Both the position numbers and the translations under genes were made by a program. The notes beneath the pieces were generated by a model. It did not search any database and was not told where the DNA came from. It was given only the letters and a program-made list of their open reading frames with translations. A stretch of DNA of 38,025 nucleotides, from assembly GCA_024742755.1 (NCBI GenBank), contig JANSXW010000054.1, forward strand, positions 1 to 38,025, written 5' to 3'. The stretch comes from a bacterium (GTDB taxonomy: Bacteria > Bacteroidota > Bacteroidia > Chitinophagales > Saprospiraceae). Shown in pieces: positions 8,468-17,500 of this stretch. Within the stretch, counting starts at the first letter, position 1; each line of letters opens with the position of its first letter.

Positions 8468-8633
8468 ATAAAGTGGTTTGCCACAGCAAACCTACTTAAT
8501 GCCTGCCTGCGTGTTGGTACTTCGGCAGACAGGTCGGCATAAACGCTGGAAAGTGGTCTGCGCTTGCCCTGATAAGCTTGACCTCATCAGTGGCCTGTCC
8601 TGACAAGCTAAGCTTCGTCGGTGACCACTTTAT
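8468..8633. repeat. Palindrome-rich intergenic element (outer arms ATAAAGTGGT / ACCACTTTAT)
   Basis: Perfect 10-bp outer inverted repeat at 8468-8477 and 8624-8633. The motif AAAGTGGTC recurs at 8550-8558, facing GACCACTTT at 8623-8631. Inside is a perfect 7-bp hairpin GGTTTGC-CACA-GCAAACC at 8475-8492, and a larger imperfect one with arms near ATGCCTGCCTGC (about 8499) and GCAGACAGGTCGGCAT (ending 8540). No ORF lies across it. Confidence 0.6.
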
Positions 8634-8722
8634 TAAGCGTATACATGAATTAATCCGGCTGTGGCTTTTTAGTTTTTAAAGAATTGCTTTATTTTAGAGG
8701 GACTAAAGGTTGGTCTCAAACC

Positions 8723-8757
8723 TTTTGGAAACTCCCTGATTAATAAAACTATATTTG
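8723..8757 (+). promoter_or_regulatory. Putative Bacteroidota promoter of the AP2 gene
   Basis: TTTG at 8723-8726 and TATATTTG at 8750-8757 (perfect TAnnTTTG), separated by 23 bases, slightly longer than the usual ~19. Transcription would begin near 8763, about 50 bases before the TTG start. Confidence 0.5.
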
Positions 8758-8813
8758 CACGCTTGCATTTTTCCCAAAATGCCGTGCACTTGTAGACCAA
8801 AAAACCACTTGTT

Positions 8814-9386
8814 TTGCTGTACAAAGTCAAACTGAAAAACTCAGATGACTCGGTGTTAGTTGATGCTCAAGTCTATGAATACCTGACCACGGATTCTTAC
8901 CTGGTTAAGGTCAACTTCATCAATAACCTGAGAAAGCACTCAAGTGGCTGCGCGGTCTTCCAGAAAACCTGGAAAAAGGCAGACGGGAAGTACAAAACAG
9001 AAACCATTTACCTCCATAAGCTCATCGCGGAGCGGTTCCTTGCCCACGAAAAAACAACAACGTCCAATCTTGTAGGCACCAAAAACGGCAATAAACTCGA
9101 TTGCAGGCTGGCCAATATTCAGTACCGTTCCAGAAGCGTTGCCAGCCGGAAGCGCAAAACCAGCAGCAAAGCCGGGTATACCGGTGTCTATCAGGAGAAC
9201 AACCGGTTCCGGGCGGTCATTTCCATCAACCGCAAATCGGTACATATCGGCATGTTTGATACCGCTGAAGAGGCGGCACTGGCTTACAACAAAAAATCAA
9301 AGGAGCTGTACGGCGAAGAGGGCAAGATCAACATCATAAAGCCCAGGCGCAACCGCGAACGGACCGATGATGCTACGCCGGAGTAA
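8814..9386 (+). CDS. AP2-domain DNA-binding protein with degenerate HNH-like region
   Basis: A 190-residue basic protein. The C-terminal part (about 121-172: GYTGVYQENNRFRA, then HIGMFDTAEEAALAYNKKS) is a clear AP2/ERF-type DNA-binding domain of the kind found in bacterial and phage homing endonucleases. The middle (about 66-103) follows the HNH pattern (YLHKLIAERFL, then NGNKLDCRLANIQ), but the catalytic His of the usual 'DHIDGNKLDNR' block is replaced (GTKNGNKLD), so cleavage activity looks lost. There is no ATG: an in-frame TAG at 8793 leaves TTG 8814 as the best start. The 3' end overlaps mnmD by 14 bp (convergent). It may be a domesticated relative of a homing endonuclease acting as a DNA binder. 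Confidence 0.8.
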   Translation: MLYKVKLKNSDDSVLVDAQVYEYLTTDSYLVKVNFINNLRKHSSGCAVFQKTWKKADGKYKTETIYLHKLIAERFLAHEKTTTSNLVGTKNGNKLDCRLANIQYRSRSVASRKRKTSSKAGYTGVYQENNRFRAVISINRKSVHIGMFDTAEEAALAYNKKSKELYGEEGKINIIKPRRNRERTDDATPE

Positions 9387-10050
9387 CCTTTAGCCCTCTT
9401 GTCATTTCGCGCTTGCCCGGAGGGCCGGGCAGGGCTTCAATGGTGAAGCCGAGGCCTTTCAGGCAGCGTTTGACGGCTCCCTTTGCACAGTAAGTTACGA
9501 AAACCCCATCTGACCGGAGCGCGCTGTACATCCGCCCCAGTACCTCCGATTCCCAGAGCTCCGGTTGGGCATTGGGGGCAAAGGCATCGAAGTAAACGAC
9601 ATCAAAGGCCGCTTCGTCCCCGAACGATTCAAAGGGGATATGGCGCTTTTCAAAGGTGAAGTATGGGGTGATTTTGACCGGTTGGCCCCATTCGGAGTGA
9701 TGAATTTGGTGCAGTATGTCTGCCGCTGCCGCCCCCAGATGCTCGGCATAATTGAGGGTATCTGCCTGCGCTGTGCTCAGCGGGAAGGCTTCCAGCGCTA
9801 CGTAACGAATGGGCTTTTGCACTTTTCCTGCCTCCAGGCAAGTCAGGAGGGCATTCAGCCCGGTGCCCAGCCCGGCTTCCAGCACAGCGACCTCTTTCAG
9901 CGCCTGTAGCCTCGGGTATAATCCGGATTGCAGGAAAACGTGCCGGGATTCCTGTATCGCGCCGTATCTGGAGTGGTAAGAAACGCCAAACCGTTCAGAG
10001 AAGATAGAGTCAGAGCCGTCCTGTGTCTTTATGATTGATAGGTCTTCCAT
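9373..10050 (-). CDS. mnmD: tRNA (5-methylaminomethyl-2-thiouridine)(34) methyltransferase MnmD
   Basis: A 225-residue SAM-dependent methyltransferase of the DUF752/Methyltransf_30 family, which does the last methylation of the wobble uridine modification mnm5s2U34. In E. coli it is the N-terminal half of MnmC; here it stands alone without the FAD oxidase half, as is usual in Bacteroidota. The SAM-binding motif is LEAGLGTGLNALL and the hallmark is YFDAFAPNAQPELW. The start was set at 10050 (MEDLSIIKTQDGS), since homologues begin close to this segment; the frame extends 5 codons upstream to 10065. Confidence 0.92.
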   Translation of the reverse strand: MEDLSIIKTQDGSDSIFSERFGVSYHSRYGAIQESRHVFLQSGLYPRLQALKEVAVLEAGLGTGLNALLTCLEAGKVQKPIRYVALEAFPLSTAQADTLNYAEHLGAAAADILHQIHHSEWGQPVKITPYFTFEKRHIPFESFGDEAAFDVVYFDAFAPNAQPELWESEVLGRMYSALRSDGVFVTYCAKGAVKRCLKGLGFTIEALPGPPGKREMTRGLKVTPA

Positions 10051-10087
10051 AGCCTTGCAACGCAATTTTCTTTACTTCAAAGTCGAA

Positions 10088-10435
10088 TCAGGCTCCAACC
10101 TGTGATGCAATATCGGGAGCGCTAATGCCCAGGTGGGAGGCATCGTAAACACATCTGCCATCCTTTATTAAGAGGACCTGTGGGGATTCATGCCTGACAC
10201 CAAACTGCTCCGCTACGGCATTGGACAAATCTCGGTGGGCGATCAAATCAAGATGATAGGGCAGGACATCATTATCTCCCAAAGACCAGCCTTTGCTCAG
10301 GCGGTTTTGCGCAAGCGAACTTATCGAACAGCGGGTGCTGTGCTTAAAGATCAGGCAGGGGACAGACTTGGAATGCTCAATGATTTCCTCGATCTGACTG
10401 CGGGATTGCAATTGCAGCCAATTGATTTTGCTCAT
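10088..10435 (-). CDS. ytxJ: Bacillithiol-system redox protein YtxJ (DUF2847)
   Basis: A 115-residue monothiol thioredoxin-fold protein. The hallmark FKHSTRCSIS contains the single active Cys36 (with Cys27 just before it), and the cis-Pro region reads HESPQVLLIKDG. YtxJ is linked to bacillithiol, the low-molecular-weight thiol used by many Bacteroidota, and is thought to resolve bacillithiol mixed disulfides. Its ATG (10433-10435) directly abuts the stop codon of the small lipoprotein gene upstream, so the two are surely translated from one message. mnmD follows 37 bp downstream on the same strand. Confidence 0.9.
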   Translation of the reverse strand: MSKINWLQLQSRSQIEEIIEHSKSVPCLIFKHSTRCSISSLAQNRLSKGWSLGDNDVLPYHLDLIAHRDLSNAVAEQFGVRHESPQVLLIKDGRCVYDASHLGISAPDIASQVGA

Positions 10436-10594
10436 TTATCCTATGTAGTTGATGACGGTAATAACCGTATCAACAACCGTAGTGAGGGCATCGTTCAAGG
10501 AAAAATTATTTGGGCATCCGTAGCCGCGGTTGCAGGAGGATAAAGCAGTAACTGCAATAACTGCAAGGGCGGTGTTTTTGACGATCTTTTTCAT
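10436..10594 (-). CDS. Very small lipoprotein (52 aa) upstream of ytxJ
   Basis: Read from ATG at 10594 to TAA at 10436-10438. The translation begins MKKIVKNTALAVIAVTALSS and is followed by Cys21: a basic N-terminus, a hydrophobic core and a lipobox LSSC, so it should be exported and lipidated. The mature part is only 32 residues (CNRGYGCPNNFSLNDALTTV, then a hydrophobic Val/Ile/Thr-rich end) with a second Cys in GYGCPNN. It is too short for usual ORF cut-offs but has all signs of a real gene: clean lipoprotein signal, zero-gap junction to ytxJ and an upstream -7-like element. Function unknown. Confidence 0.75.
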   Translation of the reverse strand: MKKIVKNTALAVIAVTALSSCNRGYGCPNNFSLNDALTTVVDTVITVINYIG

Positions 10595-10673
10595 GGCTTC
10601 TTGTTTTCCGATTGATTTTTAACATTCATGGGATGGAACGGAAAAGCAAAGATTGCTATTATTCCAACGCCCG

Positions 10674-10681
10674 CAAAATTA
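10674..10681 (-). promoter_or_regulatory. Putative -7 element for the lipoprotein-ytxJ(-mnmD) operon
   Basis: On the minus strand this reads TAATTTTG, a full TAnnTTTG match, about 80 bases before the lipoprotein ATG. A matching -33 element is not obvious. Confidence 0.3.
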
Positions 10682-10793
10682 AGAATTTCTTAGCTTATTA
10701 ACCCTACCGGCGCTTGGTTATCCGATTCTTTAGGAGAACAAGCCTGCGGCAGAATTGTTAAAGTGGGGTAATTCTGAGATGTTGCAGCTGTTT

Positions 10794-10823
10794 TTTGCAG
10801 TTTCGTCAGATTGCTTATTTTTG
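10794..10823 (+). promoter_or_regulatory. Putative Bacteroidota promoter of pdhB
   Basis: TTTG at 10794-10797 and TATTTTTG at 10816-10823 with an 18-base spacer, close to the Bacteroidota consensus (TTTG, ~19 bases, TAnnTTTG). It lies about 75 bases before the pdhB ATG, leaving a leader of roughly 65 bases. Confidence 0.55.
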
Positions 10824-10896
10824 CCGGACCGATGGGATGATGTCCGAACATTAGCCCGGTTTAGCAACACACAAATCACTCAATTAAAACATAAAA

Positions 10897-11883
10897 ATGG
10901 CAAAGACACTGGCATTACGTGACGCACTCAACGAAGCGATGTCTGAAGAGATGCGCAGAGACGAGAATGTCTTCCTGATGGGAGAGGAGGTAGCCGAGTA
11001 CAACGGTGCCTATAAAGTCAGTAAAGGCATGTTGGACGAGTTTGGCCCCAAGCGGGTTATTGATACGCCGATTGCCGAACTGGGTTTCGCGGGTATTGGC
11101 GTTGGTGCAGCAATGAACGGGCTGCGCCCCATCGTTGAATTCATGACCTGGAACTTTGCAGTCCTGGCTTTCGATCAGATTGTAAACAACGCCGCCAAGA
11201 CCCTTTCTCAGTCTGCCGGCCAGTTCAAATGCCCCATCGTTTTCCGTGGCCCATCGGGCAGTGCCGGACAGCTGGCACAGCAGCACTCCCAAACCTTCGA
11301 GAGCTGGATGGCAAACGTACCGGGCCTGAAGGTCATCTCCTGCATTGACCCTGCTGACGCCAAGGGCCTGCTCAAGTCTGCCATCCGTGATGACGATCCA
11401 ATCTGTATGATGGAGTCAGAAATGATGTACGGGTATGAAGGCGAAGTGCCGGAAGAGGAATACCTCATACCCATCGGAAAAGCCCGGGTACACCGGGAGG
11501 GTTCCGATATCACACTGGTCACTTTCAACAAAATGATCCTGCCCACGCTGGAAGCCGCCAAAGCACTGGAAGGGGAAGGTATTTCTGCGGAAGTGATTGA
11601 CCTGCGGACCATCCGCCCGCTTGACCACGCTACGATTGTGGAGTCTGTGAAAAAGACCAACCGCCTGGTAGTGATTGACGAGAGCTGGCCATTTGCCGGT
11701 GTTTCAGCGGAAATCGCTTACGAAATCCAAAAGTACGCCTTCGACTACCTTGATGCCCCGGTAACGCGGGTGAACGCGGCAGACACCTCTCTGCCGTACG
11801 CGCCCACGCTGGTAGATGCCTACCTGCCTAATGCCGACAAGATCGTAAAGGCAGCCAAAGAAGTGCTTTACATCAACGCGTAA
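10897..11883 (+). CDS. pdhB: Pyruvate dehydrogenase complex E1 component, beta subunit
   Basis: A 328-residue transketolase-type E1 beta subunit that pairs with E1 alpha to decarboxylate pyruvate with thiamine diphosphate. Recognisable blocks are MGEEVAEYNGAYKVSKGM (residues 29-46), the TPAELGFAG-like segment reading TPIAELGFAGIGVGAAMNG, FRGPSGSAGQLAQQHSQ and VIDESWPFAGVSAEI. Length is normal for the family. The alpha subunit and E2/E3 are not in the window, so the complex is encoded at separate loci, as often in Bacteroidota. Its own promoter and a downstream hairpin suggest a single-gene unit. Confidence 0.95.
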   Translation: MAKTLALRDALNEAMSEEMRRDENVFLMGEEVAEYNGAYKVSKGMLDEFGPKRVIDTPIAELGFAGIGVGAAMNGLRPIVEFMTWNFAVLAFDQIVNNAAKTLSQSAGQFKCPIVFRGPSGSAGQLAQQHSQTFESWMANVPGLKVISCIDPADAKGLLKSAIRDDDPICMMESEMMYGYEGEVPEEEYLIPIGKARVHREGSDITLVTFNKMILPTLEAAKALEGEGISAEVIDLRTIRPLDHATIVESVKKTNRLVVIDESWPFAGVSAEIAYEIQKYAFDYLDAPVTRVNAADTSLPYAPTLVDAYLPNADKIVKAAKEVLYINA

Positions 11884-11905
11884 GCCCGCGCGGCACGAAG
11901 AAAAC

Positions 11906-11950
11906 CAAGCCGGTTGTTTTCCTGACAGGAAGCGACCGGCTTGTTGTTTA
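11906..11950 (+). terminator. Hairpin terminator after pdhB
   Basis: Perfect 9-bp stem CAAGCCGGT (11906-11914) / ACCGGCTTG (11935-11943) followed by a T-rich run (TTGTTGTTTA). The T-run is interrupted, so termination may be partial. Confidence 0.55.
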
Positions 11951-12074
11951 AATGCACGACTGGTTTTGTTTTAAAATCAATCAAAGGGCAGGTTTTGAAG
12001 AATATTGGGGCAAAAGCTTTCCGGTAGTTGTACTTCTTCTTTTGCCCGCTCCCATGGTATAATCTAAAGGAAGA

Positions 12075-12836
12075 ATGATCAACGAAATCTGGCAGCAATT
12101 TGACTCCGATCAGTGGATGGTGCTGTTTATTGCCGCCTTGCTGATCGGTATGGCCAAAGCAGGCATTAAAGGGCTGGGCATGTTTATCGTGCCCATGATG
12201 GCAGCCGCTTTTGGGGGCAAGGCTTCAGTTGGGCTGGTCCTCCCTATGCTTTCCATGGCCGATATATTTGCGGTCAGCTACTACAACCGGCATGCCGAGT
12301 GGCACTACATCAAACGGTTGCTGCCTATGGCTGTAGTGGGCGTGCTCATTGCAATCGGGGTGGGCTACTACGTAAATGATGCAGTATTTACGGACATGAT
12401 AGCCGTCATCATCATTGGGAGCCTGGTGCTGCTGATTTTGCAGGAGCGCACGAGCTTTTCCGCCTTCATGGCGAGCAACAGATACGTGGCGGGCGTATTC
12501 GGTGGGCTCGGCGGGTTTACCACTATGATTGGGAATGCCGCTGGGCCCGTCATGGCCGTTTACCTGCTGTCCACCCGCATACCCAAGAACAACTACATTG
12601 GCACCACTGCCTGGTTTTTTATGATCATCAACCTCTTTAAGTTCCCCTTTCACATTTTCGTGTGGGGGACCATCACCTGGCACAGCTTCCGGGCCAACCT
12701 GCTGGCACTGCCTGCCATTGTGCTGGGCGTGTTCATTGGCATTTTAATTGTGAAACGGATCCCTGAGCTGGCGTTCCGTTATTTTGTAATCGCGATGACT
12801 TTTATTATTTCCTTAAAGCTTTTGCTGGGCTGGTAG
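12075..12836 (+). CDS. TauE/SafE-family membrane transporter (sulfite/sulfonate exporter-like)
   Basis: A 253-residue integral membrane protein with about eight hydrophobic helices. Family marks are the two related blocks LLIGMAKAGIKGLGMFIVPMM near the N-terminus and GGLGGFTTMIGNAAGPVMAVY in the middle. TauE/SafE proteins move anions such as sulfite, sulfoacetate or other organosulfur compounds; substrate cannot be assigned here. A purine-rich AAAGGAAG lies directly before the ATG, more Shine-Dalgarno-like than most starts in this window. It stands alone between pdhB and the RND operon. Confidence 0.88.
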   Translation: MINEIWQQFDSDQWMVLFIAALLIGMAKAGIKGLGMFIVPMMAAAFGGKASVGLVLPMLSMADIFAVSYYNRHAEWHYIKRLLPMAVVGVLIAIGVGYYVNDAVFTDMIAVIIIGSLVLLILQERTSFSAFMASNRYVAGVFGGLGGFTTMIGNAAGPVMAVYLLSTRIPKNNYIGTTAWFFMIINLFKFPFHIFVWGTITWHSFRANLLALPAIVLGVFIGILIVKRIPELAFRYFVIAMTFIISLKLLLGW

Positions 12837-13139
12837 GCGCAACAATTGGAGTGTCAGGGGCGTTCTATAGTTGTTTCCATGAACATCCTTTGAACAATCC
12901 CATGATTACGAGCATCATCCTGGCGGTCCTGCTGACCCGCTCCAAAAAAGTACAGCACTTTGTTAAGTTGAACTTACCGCGCGTGCACGCTTACCTTAAG
13001 GAACGCGTTAAGTTTTGACATCCTGAGCTTTCCATCGTTTTGTCAGCCTTCCTTCCTGCTAAAAAAAGCGCCACCCCTTTTTATTAAGGAATGGCGCGCT
13101 CAGTGATTTGGTTAAGGCTGTTCTGAAAAGATATGCGGC
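12837..13139. other. Intergenic region with a doubtful 38-codon frame
   Basis: Between the TauE-like gene and the end of the RND operon. A short plus-strand frame from ATG 12902 to TGA 13018 would encode 38 residues (starting MITSIILAVLLTRSKK, basic and partly hydrophobic). It has no recognisable family and no clear promoter, so it is not called as a gene. The right end holds the terminator of the RND operon. Confidence 0.4.
13061..13097 (-). terminator. Rho-independent terminator of the RND efflux operon
   Basis: On the minus strand a stem GCGCCATTCCTT / AAGGGGTGGCGC with a short AATAAAA-type loop is followed directly by seven T. It lies about 45 bases after the stop codon of the outer-membrane factor gene. 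Confidence 0.85.
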
Positions 13140-14579
13140 TTAGCGCCAGCCACCGCCCAGGGTACGGTAAATGGCAACTTTAGCATGCAGTTGCTCTAGT
13201 TTCGTTTCCATCAGCTCCATTTTGGCATCCAATACTTCCTCCTGTGTCAGAAGTACCTCCACGTAGTCGGCCCGGGCATTTCGGTACAAACTGTTGGCAA
13301 TGCGGACCGATTGGTTGAGGATATCAACTTCGGCGGATTTGGTGTCAAAACTTTTGGAGTAATTATCCAGTCTGCTGAGTTGATTGAGCAGTTCCGTATA
13401 GGCGGCAAGGACCGTTTGTTCATAGGCAAAAACGGCTTGAATTTGCTTAGCCGTTGCCATATTGTACCTCGCTTGTATACCCTTCTTGTTGATCAGGGGC
13501 GCCATGAGGTCACCAGCCAGGTTGAAAACGATAGACTCCGGGCTAGCCAGAAACCTGGGATTGAATGCCTGAAAGCCAAGCCCGGCAGTGATATCAAGGC
13601 TGGGGTAGAAGTCGGCCCGTGCCACATCAACATCGAGGTTTGCCGCTGCCAATTCATATTCTGCCTGACGGATATCGGGCCGGTTCGTCAACAGTTCAGC
13701 TGGGATGCCCGCTTGTATACTATCGAGAGGTATTTTCATAAACGCCTCCGGGTCCCGGGGTACTTTGGAAGGATAGCGGCCCGCCAGGAAGTTGATCCGG
13801 TTTTCCGCCTCCGTAATTTGCTGACGGATGGCATATTGCAGATTTCGGGTATTGAGCAGTTGCGCTTCAAACCGGTTGACCGCCAACTGAGTTGCTCTGG
13901 CATTCTCCTTTTGCAGCCTGACCTTATTCAGGGCTTCCTGCTGGAGAACGAGGTTGTTGTTAACGATATTGAGCAAATTGTCCAGCGCCAGTAACTCGTA
14001 GTAGGAATCTGCGATTTCTGCGACGAGATTAGTGACCAGGAAGTTTCGGCCCTCAGTAGCCGCAAGGTACCGCAATTGAGCTGCATCTTTTGCATTGCGC
14101 AACTTGCGCCAGATGTCCACTTCCCAGGTAGCCACGGCGCCCAGCTGAAAGTCGCCCAGCGGTTCAGGGAACGCTTTTTCCGGTTCAATATCCAATTGCT
14201 CTTCCACAGCGCCAGCCCTGGTATAGCGCCCGGGTTTTTCTGCTCCCATGCCTGCTCCCAGGCGGACGAATGGCAGGTATTCCCCTTCTTTTTCCAGTAC
14301 TTCATTCTGGCTGACTTGAATTTCCTGCAGCAGGATGTTGAGTTCCTGGTTGTTTTGCAGTGCAGAATCGATGAGTACTTCCAGATTGGGGTCTTTAAAG
14401 TAAGCCCGCCAGCTCACGTCTGCAATATTCATGCTGTCTGCTGCAAGCGCAGGCTCGAATTGCTCAGGGGGCTGCTGGCTTACCGGCATGAGTGCTTTCT
14501 CCGGCACATTGCAGCTCCAGGCGAGGGCACCCAGCATCATGAATGCAGCCGTTCTGTAAAGGATATTTTTAGTAGTCAT
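13140..14579 (-). CDS. RND efflux outer-membrane factor, NodT/OprM-type lipoprotein
   Basis: A 479-residue TolC-family channel protein. It has a lipoprotein signal (LGALAWSC, Cys23) and two outer-membrane efflux repeats with long helices; typical segments are LQNNQELNILLQEIQVSQNE, LLTNRPDIRQAEYELAAANLDV and YNMATAKQIQAVFAYEQTVL. It completes the tripartite pump with the two genes upstream, forming the exit duct through the outer membrane. Its start overlaps the pump gene by 11 bp, indicating translational coupling. Confidence 0.93.
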   Translation of the reverse strand: MTTKNILYRTAAFMMLGALAWSCNVPEKALMPVSQQPPEQFEPALAADSMNIADVSWRAYFKDPNLEVLIDSALQNNQELNILLQEIQVSQNEVLEKEGEYLPFVRLGAGMGAEKPGRYTRAGAVEEQLDIEPEKAFPEPLGDFQLGAVATWEVDIWRKLRNAKDAAQLRYLAATEGRNFLVTNLVAEIADSYYELLALDNLLNIVNNNLVLQQEALNKVRLQKENARATQLAVNRFEAQLLNTRNLQYAIRQQITEAENRINFLAGRYPSKVPRDPEAFMKIPLDSIQAGIPAELLTNRPDIRQAEYELAAANLDVDVARADFYPSLDITAGLGFQAFNPRFLASPESIVFNLAGDLMAPLINKKGIQARYNMATAKQIQAVFAYEQTVLAAYTELLNQLSRLDNYSKSFDTKSAEVDILNQSVRIANSLYRNARADYVEVLLTQEEVLDAKMELMETKLEQLHAKVAIYRTLGGGWR

Positions 14580-17500
14580 CTTTTTTGTTTTTTCGGTTAC
14601 GTGCTTTCAGCAAGACATCAAGCTTAGTTAGCTTTTTTAGCAGTGAGGCTTGAGAATGCGCCTCCATGTACTCTTCGGAGAGGGAGGAGTGTGCCTCATC
14701 CCGGATCAGGTCCCTGCCTTCTACCATTTTGGCGAATGCGAAATAGAGCCCTGGTATGACAAGCACGCCAAAGACGGTACCAAAGAACATGCCGCCGAGG
14801 GAAGCTGCACCAATTGTCCGGTTGCCCACTGCCCCTGCTCCATGCGCCATTACCAGCGGAATCAGCCCGGCAATAAACGCGAAAGAAGTCATGAGGATAG
14901 GGCGGAAACGGGCTTTTGCACCTTCTACTGCTGCGTCAAAAACAGAAGCGCCTTCGTTGTGCTTCTGAACCGCAAATTCAACAATCAGTACGGCATTCTT
15001 GCCCAACAGGCCTACGAGCATTATCATGCCGATCTGAGCGTATACATCATTGGCGAGGCCCATGGCTTTCAGCATAAAGAAGGTGCCAAAAATCCCGATG
15101 GGCAGGGAAAGCAGTACCGCAAGCGGCAATACGAAGCTCTCGTACTGTGCTGCCAGGACCAGGTACACAAAGAAAATCACGACCAGAAAAATGTACAAGG
15201 CCTCATTGCCCCGGCTGGCTTCGTCGTAGGACAAGCCCTCCCATGCGATATCGTAGCCCCGGGGCAGGGTTTGTTCGGCCACTTCCGAAATGGCTTTAAT
15301 GGCATCTCCGGTTGTGAACCCGGAAGAGGGCAGCCCCCTGATCGCAGCAGAGTTGTAGAGGTTGTAGCGGGTGATCTCGTTCGGCCCCTGAGTCTTTATG
15401 AGCTTCATAAATGCAGAGTAAGGGACCATCTCTCCGGCTTCATTTTTCACAAACCACTCTTCCATATCTGAAGGATAGCGGCGGTATTCCGGCGCGGCCT
15501 GGGTGTATACTTTGAAGAAGCGCCCAAACCGGATAAAGCCCTGCTCATAGGTACTGCCAATCAGAATGTTAAGGTTTTCCATGGCTGCGCCAATAGAAAC
15601 GCCTTTCTGCATGGCTGCCTGATTGTCAATCTCCAGTTCGTACTGCGGGTAATTGGCGGCGTAGAACGTGAACAAGCCGGTTAGCTCCTCCCGCTCTTTC
15701 AGCGCCTTGAGGAAGTTTTGGTTGATCTCATCAAATTCCTGGTAGTCGGTAGAGCTGGTTTTGTCCAGCAAGCGGAAAGAGAAGCCGCCAGAAGAACCGA
15801 AACCAGGAACCGCCGGAGGCTCAAAATATTCAATGATGGCCCCGAGGTCCTGCGTTTCTTCTTCCAGCTCTTCCATGATTTCATGGACATTTTTATCCCG
15901 GTCTGACCAGGGCTTCAGGTTGATGAGGCAGGTGCCGGCATTGGAGCCACGGCCCTCAGTCATGATTTCATAACCTGCCAGGGAAGTCACCGATTCAATA
16001 CCTTCGACTTCTTCGGCGATCTTTTGAAGCTTCCGGGCCACTTCATTGGTCAGTTCCAGCGTAGAACCCGGAGGTGTTTGTATGATGGCGTATATGGTGC
16101 CCTGATCCTCGTTGGGCACAAAACCGGCCGGGAGGATTTCGTTTTCATAGACAATGCCAGCAATGAATAATGCCAAAATGCCAAAGGTGACCACACGCCT
16201 GGCCACCACCTTATTCAGGGCCCGGACATAGAATCCCGTACCTTTATCAAACATACGGTTGAAGCCATCAATAAAGCGGTCGAACAGAGACGTCTTCCGC
16301 TTACCGTGATTATTTTTGAGGATGATGGCACAGAGGACCGGTGTGAGCGTTAACGCAACCAACCCTGAGATCACGATGGAGCTCGCCATCGTAATGGAAA
16401 ACTGCCGGTAGAAAACGCCTACAGGGCCGGTCATGAAAACGATCGGCAGAAATACTGATGCCATCACAAGGGTGATCGCGATAATGGCACCGGTCAGTTC
16501 GCTCATTGCTTTCTGGGTAGCTTTATATGGCGACAGCGTAGGGTCTTCCTCCATTTTAGCATGTACCGCTTCCACAACCACAATCGCATCATCTACGACG
16601 ACTCCAATGGCAAGGACCAGTGCAAAGAGGGTGATAAGGTTGATGGACATGCCAGAAAGGTTGATAAAAAAGAAGGCTCCAATCAGCGAGACAGGCACAG
16701 CAAGGATGGGGATGAGGGTAGACCGCCAGTCGCCCAGGAAGATAAACACCACAAGCGCTACCAAAAAGAAGGCATCCCGGATGGTATGTATGACCTGTTC
16801 GATGGAGGCATCCAGAAATTGGGAAACATCATAGCTGTATTTGTAATGGATCCCGGCGGGGAATTCTTTTTCCAGCTCGGCCATTTTGGCTTTGACCTCT
16901 TTAATCACATCGCTACCGTTGCTCCCCAACGTCTGTTTGAGTACAATGGAGGAGGAAGGCTTACCGTCCAGGTTGGAGTAGATGTCAAAAAATTCACTGC
17001 CCAGCTCTACCTCGGCAATGTTTTTAAGCTTAATCTGCTCGCCCTCTTCCGTACTTTTGACGATAATCTCTTCGTACTGTTCAGGTGTATTGTACCGTCC
17101 GGGGTAGGTGAGAACATATTCCAGGGATTGCGCAGCCTTTCCGGAGCTTCTGCCCAGACGGCCAGGCCTCGCAATAAGGCTTTGTTCCTCCATAGCCTCC
17201 AGTACTTCCTCTGCTGATATTTTATAAGCCCGCATGCGGTCAGGTTTAAGCCACACCCGCATTGCATATTTGCGCGACCCTAAAATGTTGGCCCGTGCAA
17301 TCCCTTTAATGCGCTGCAACTCCGGGATTATCTTGGTATATGCGTAGTTGTACAGGAATTTTTCATCAATACTGCTGCCTTCACCACTGTAAAGGTTGAC
17401 GTACAGCAACATACTGGGCTGAATGGGGGTGATGATGACGCCCTCACGCTGAACCAGTGGAGGCAGGTTAGGCATAACCTGGTCTACTCTGGTCTTGACC

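Larger units (their letters stand above)
8418..8813. other. Intergenic region with nested inverted repeats
   Basis: Divergent region of 396 bases between ribD and the AP2 gene. The left half (8468-8633) is a palindrome-rich element, listed separately. The right half (about 8640-8813) is AT-rich and carries a promoter for the AP2 gene. A short frame from ATG 8779 ends within 40 bases of the AP2 start and is not credible as a gene. Confidence 0.6.

Noticed and set aside
8418..8813. FMN riboswitch upstream of ribD
   Set aside because: Hairpins are present, but I could not identify the conserved RFN core (AGGGGCG-type and matching elements), and the structure is symmetric like a repeat element.
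12902..13018. 38-codon ORF between the TauE-like gene and the RND operon
   Set aside because: Short, no known family, no promoter or lipobox; kept only as a note in the intergenic entry.
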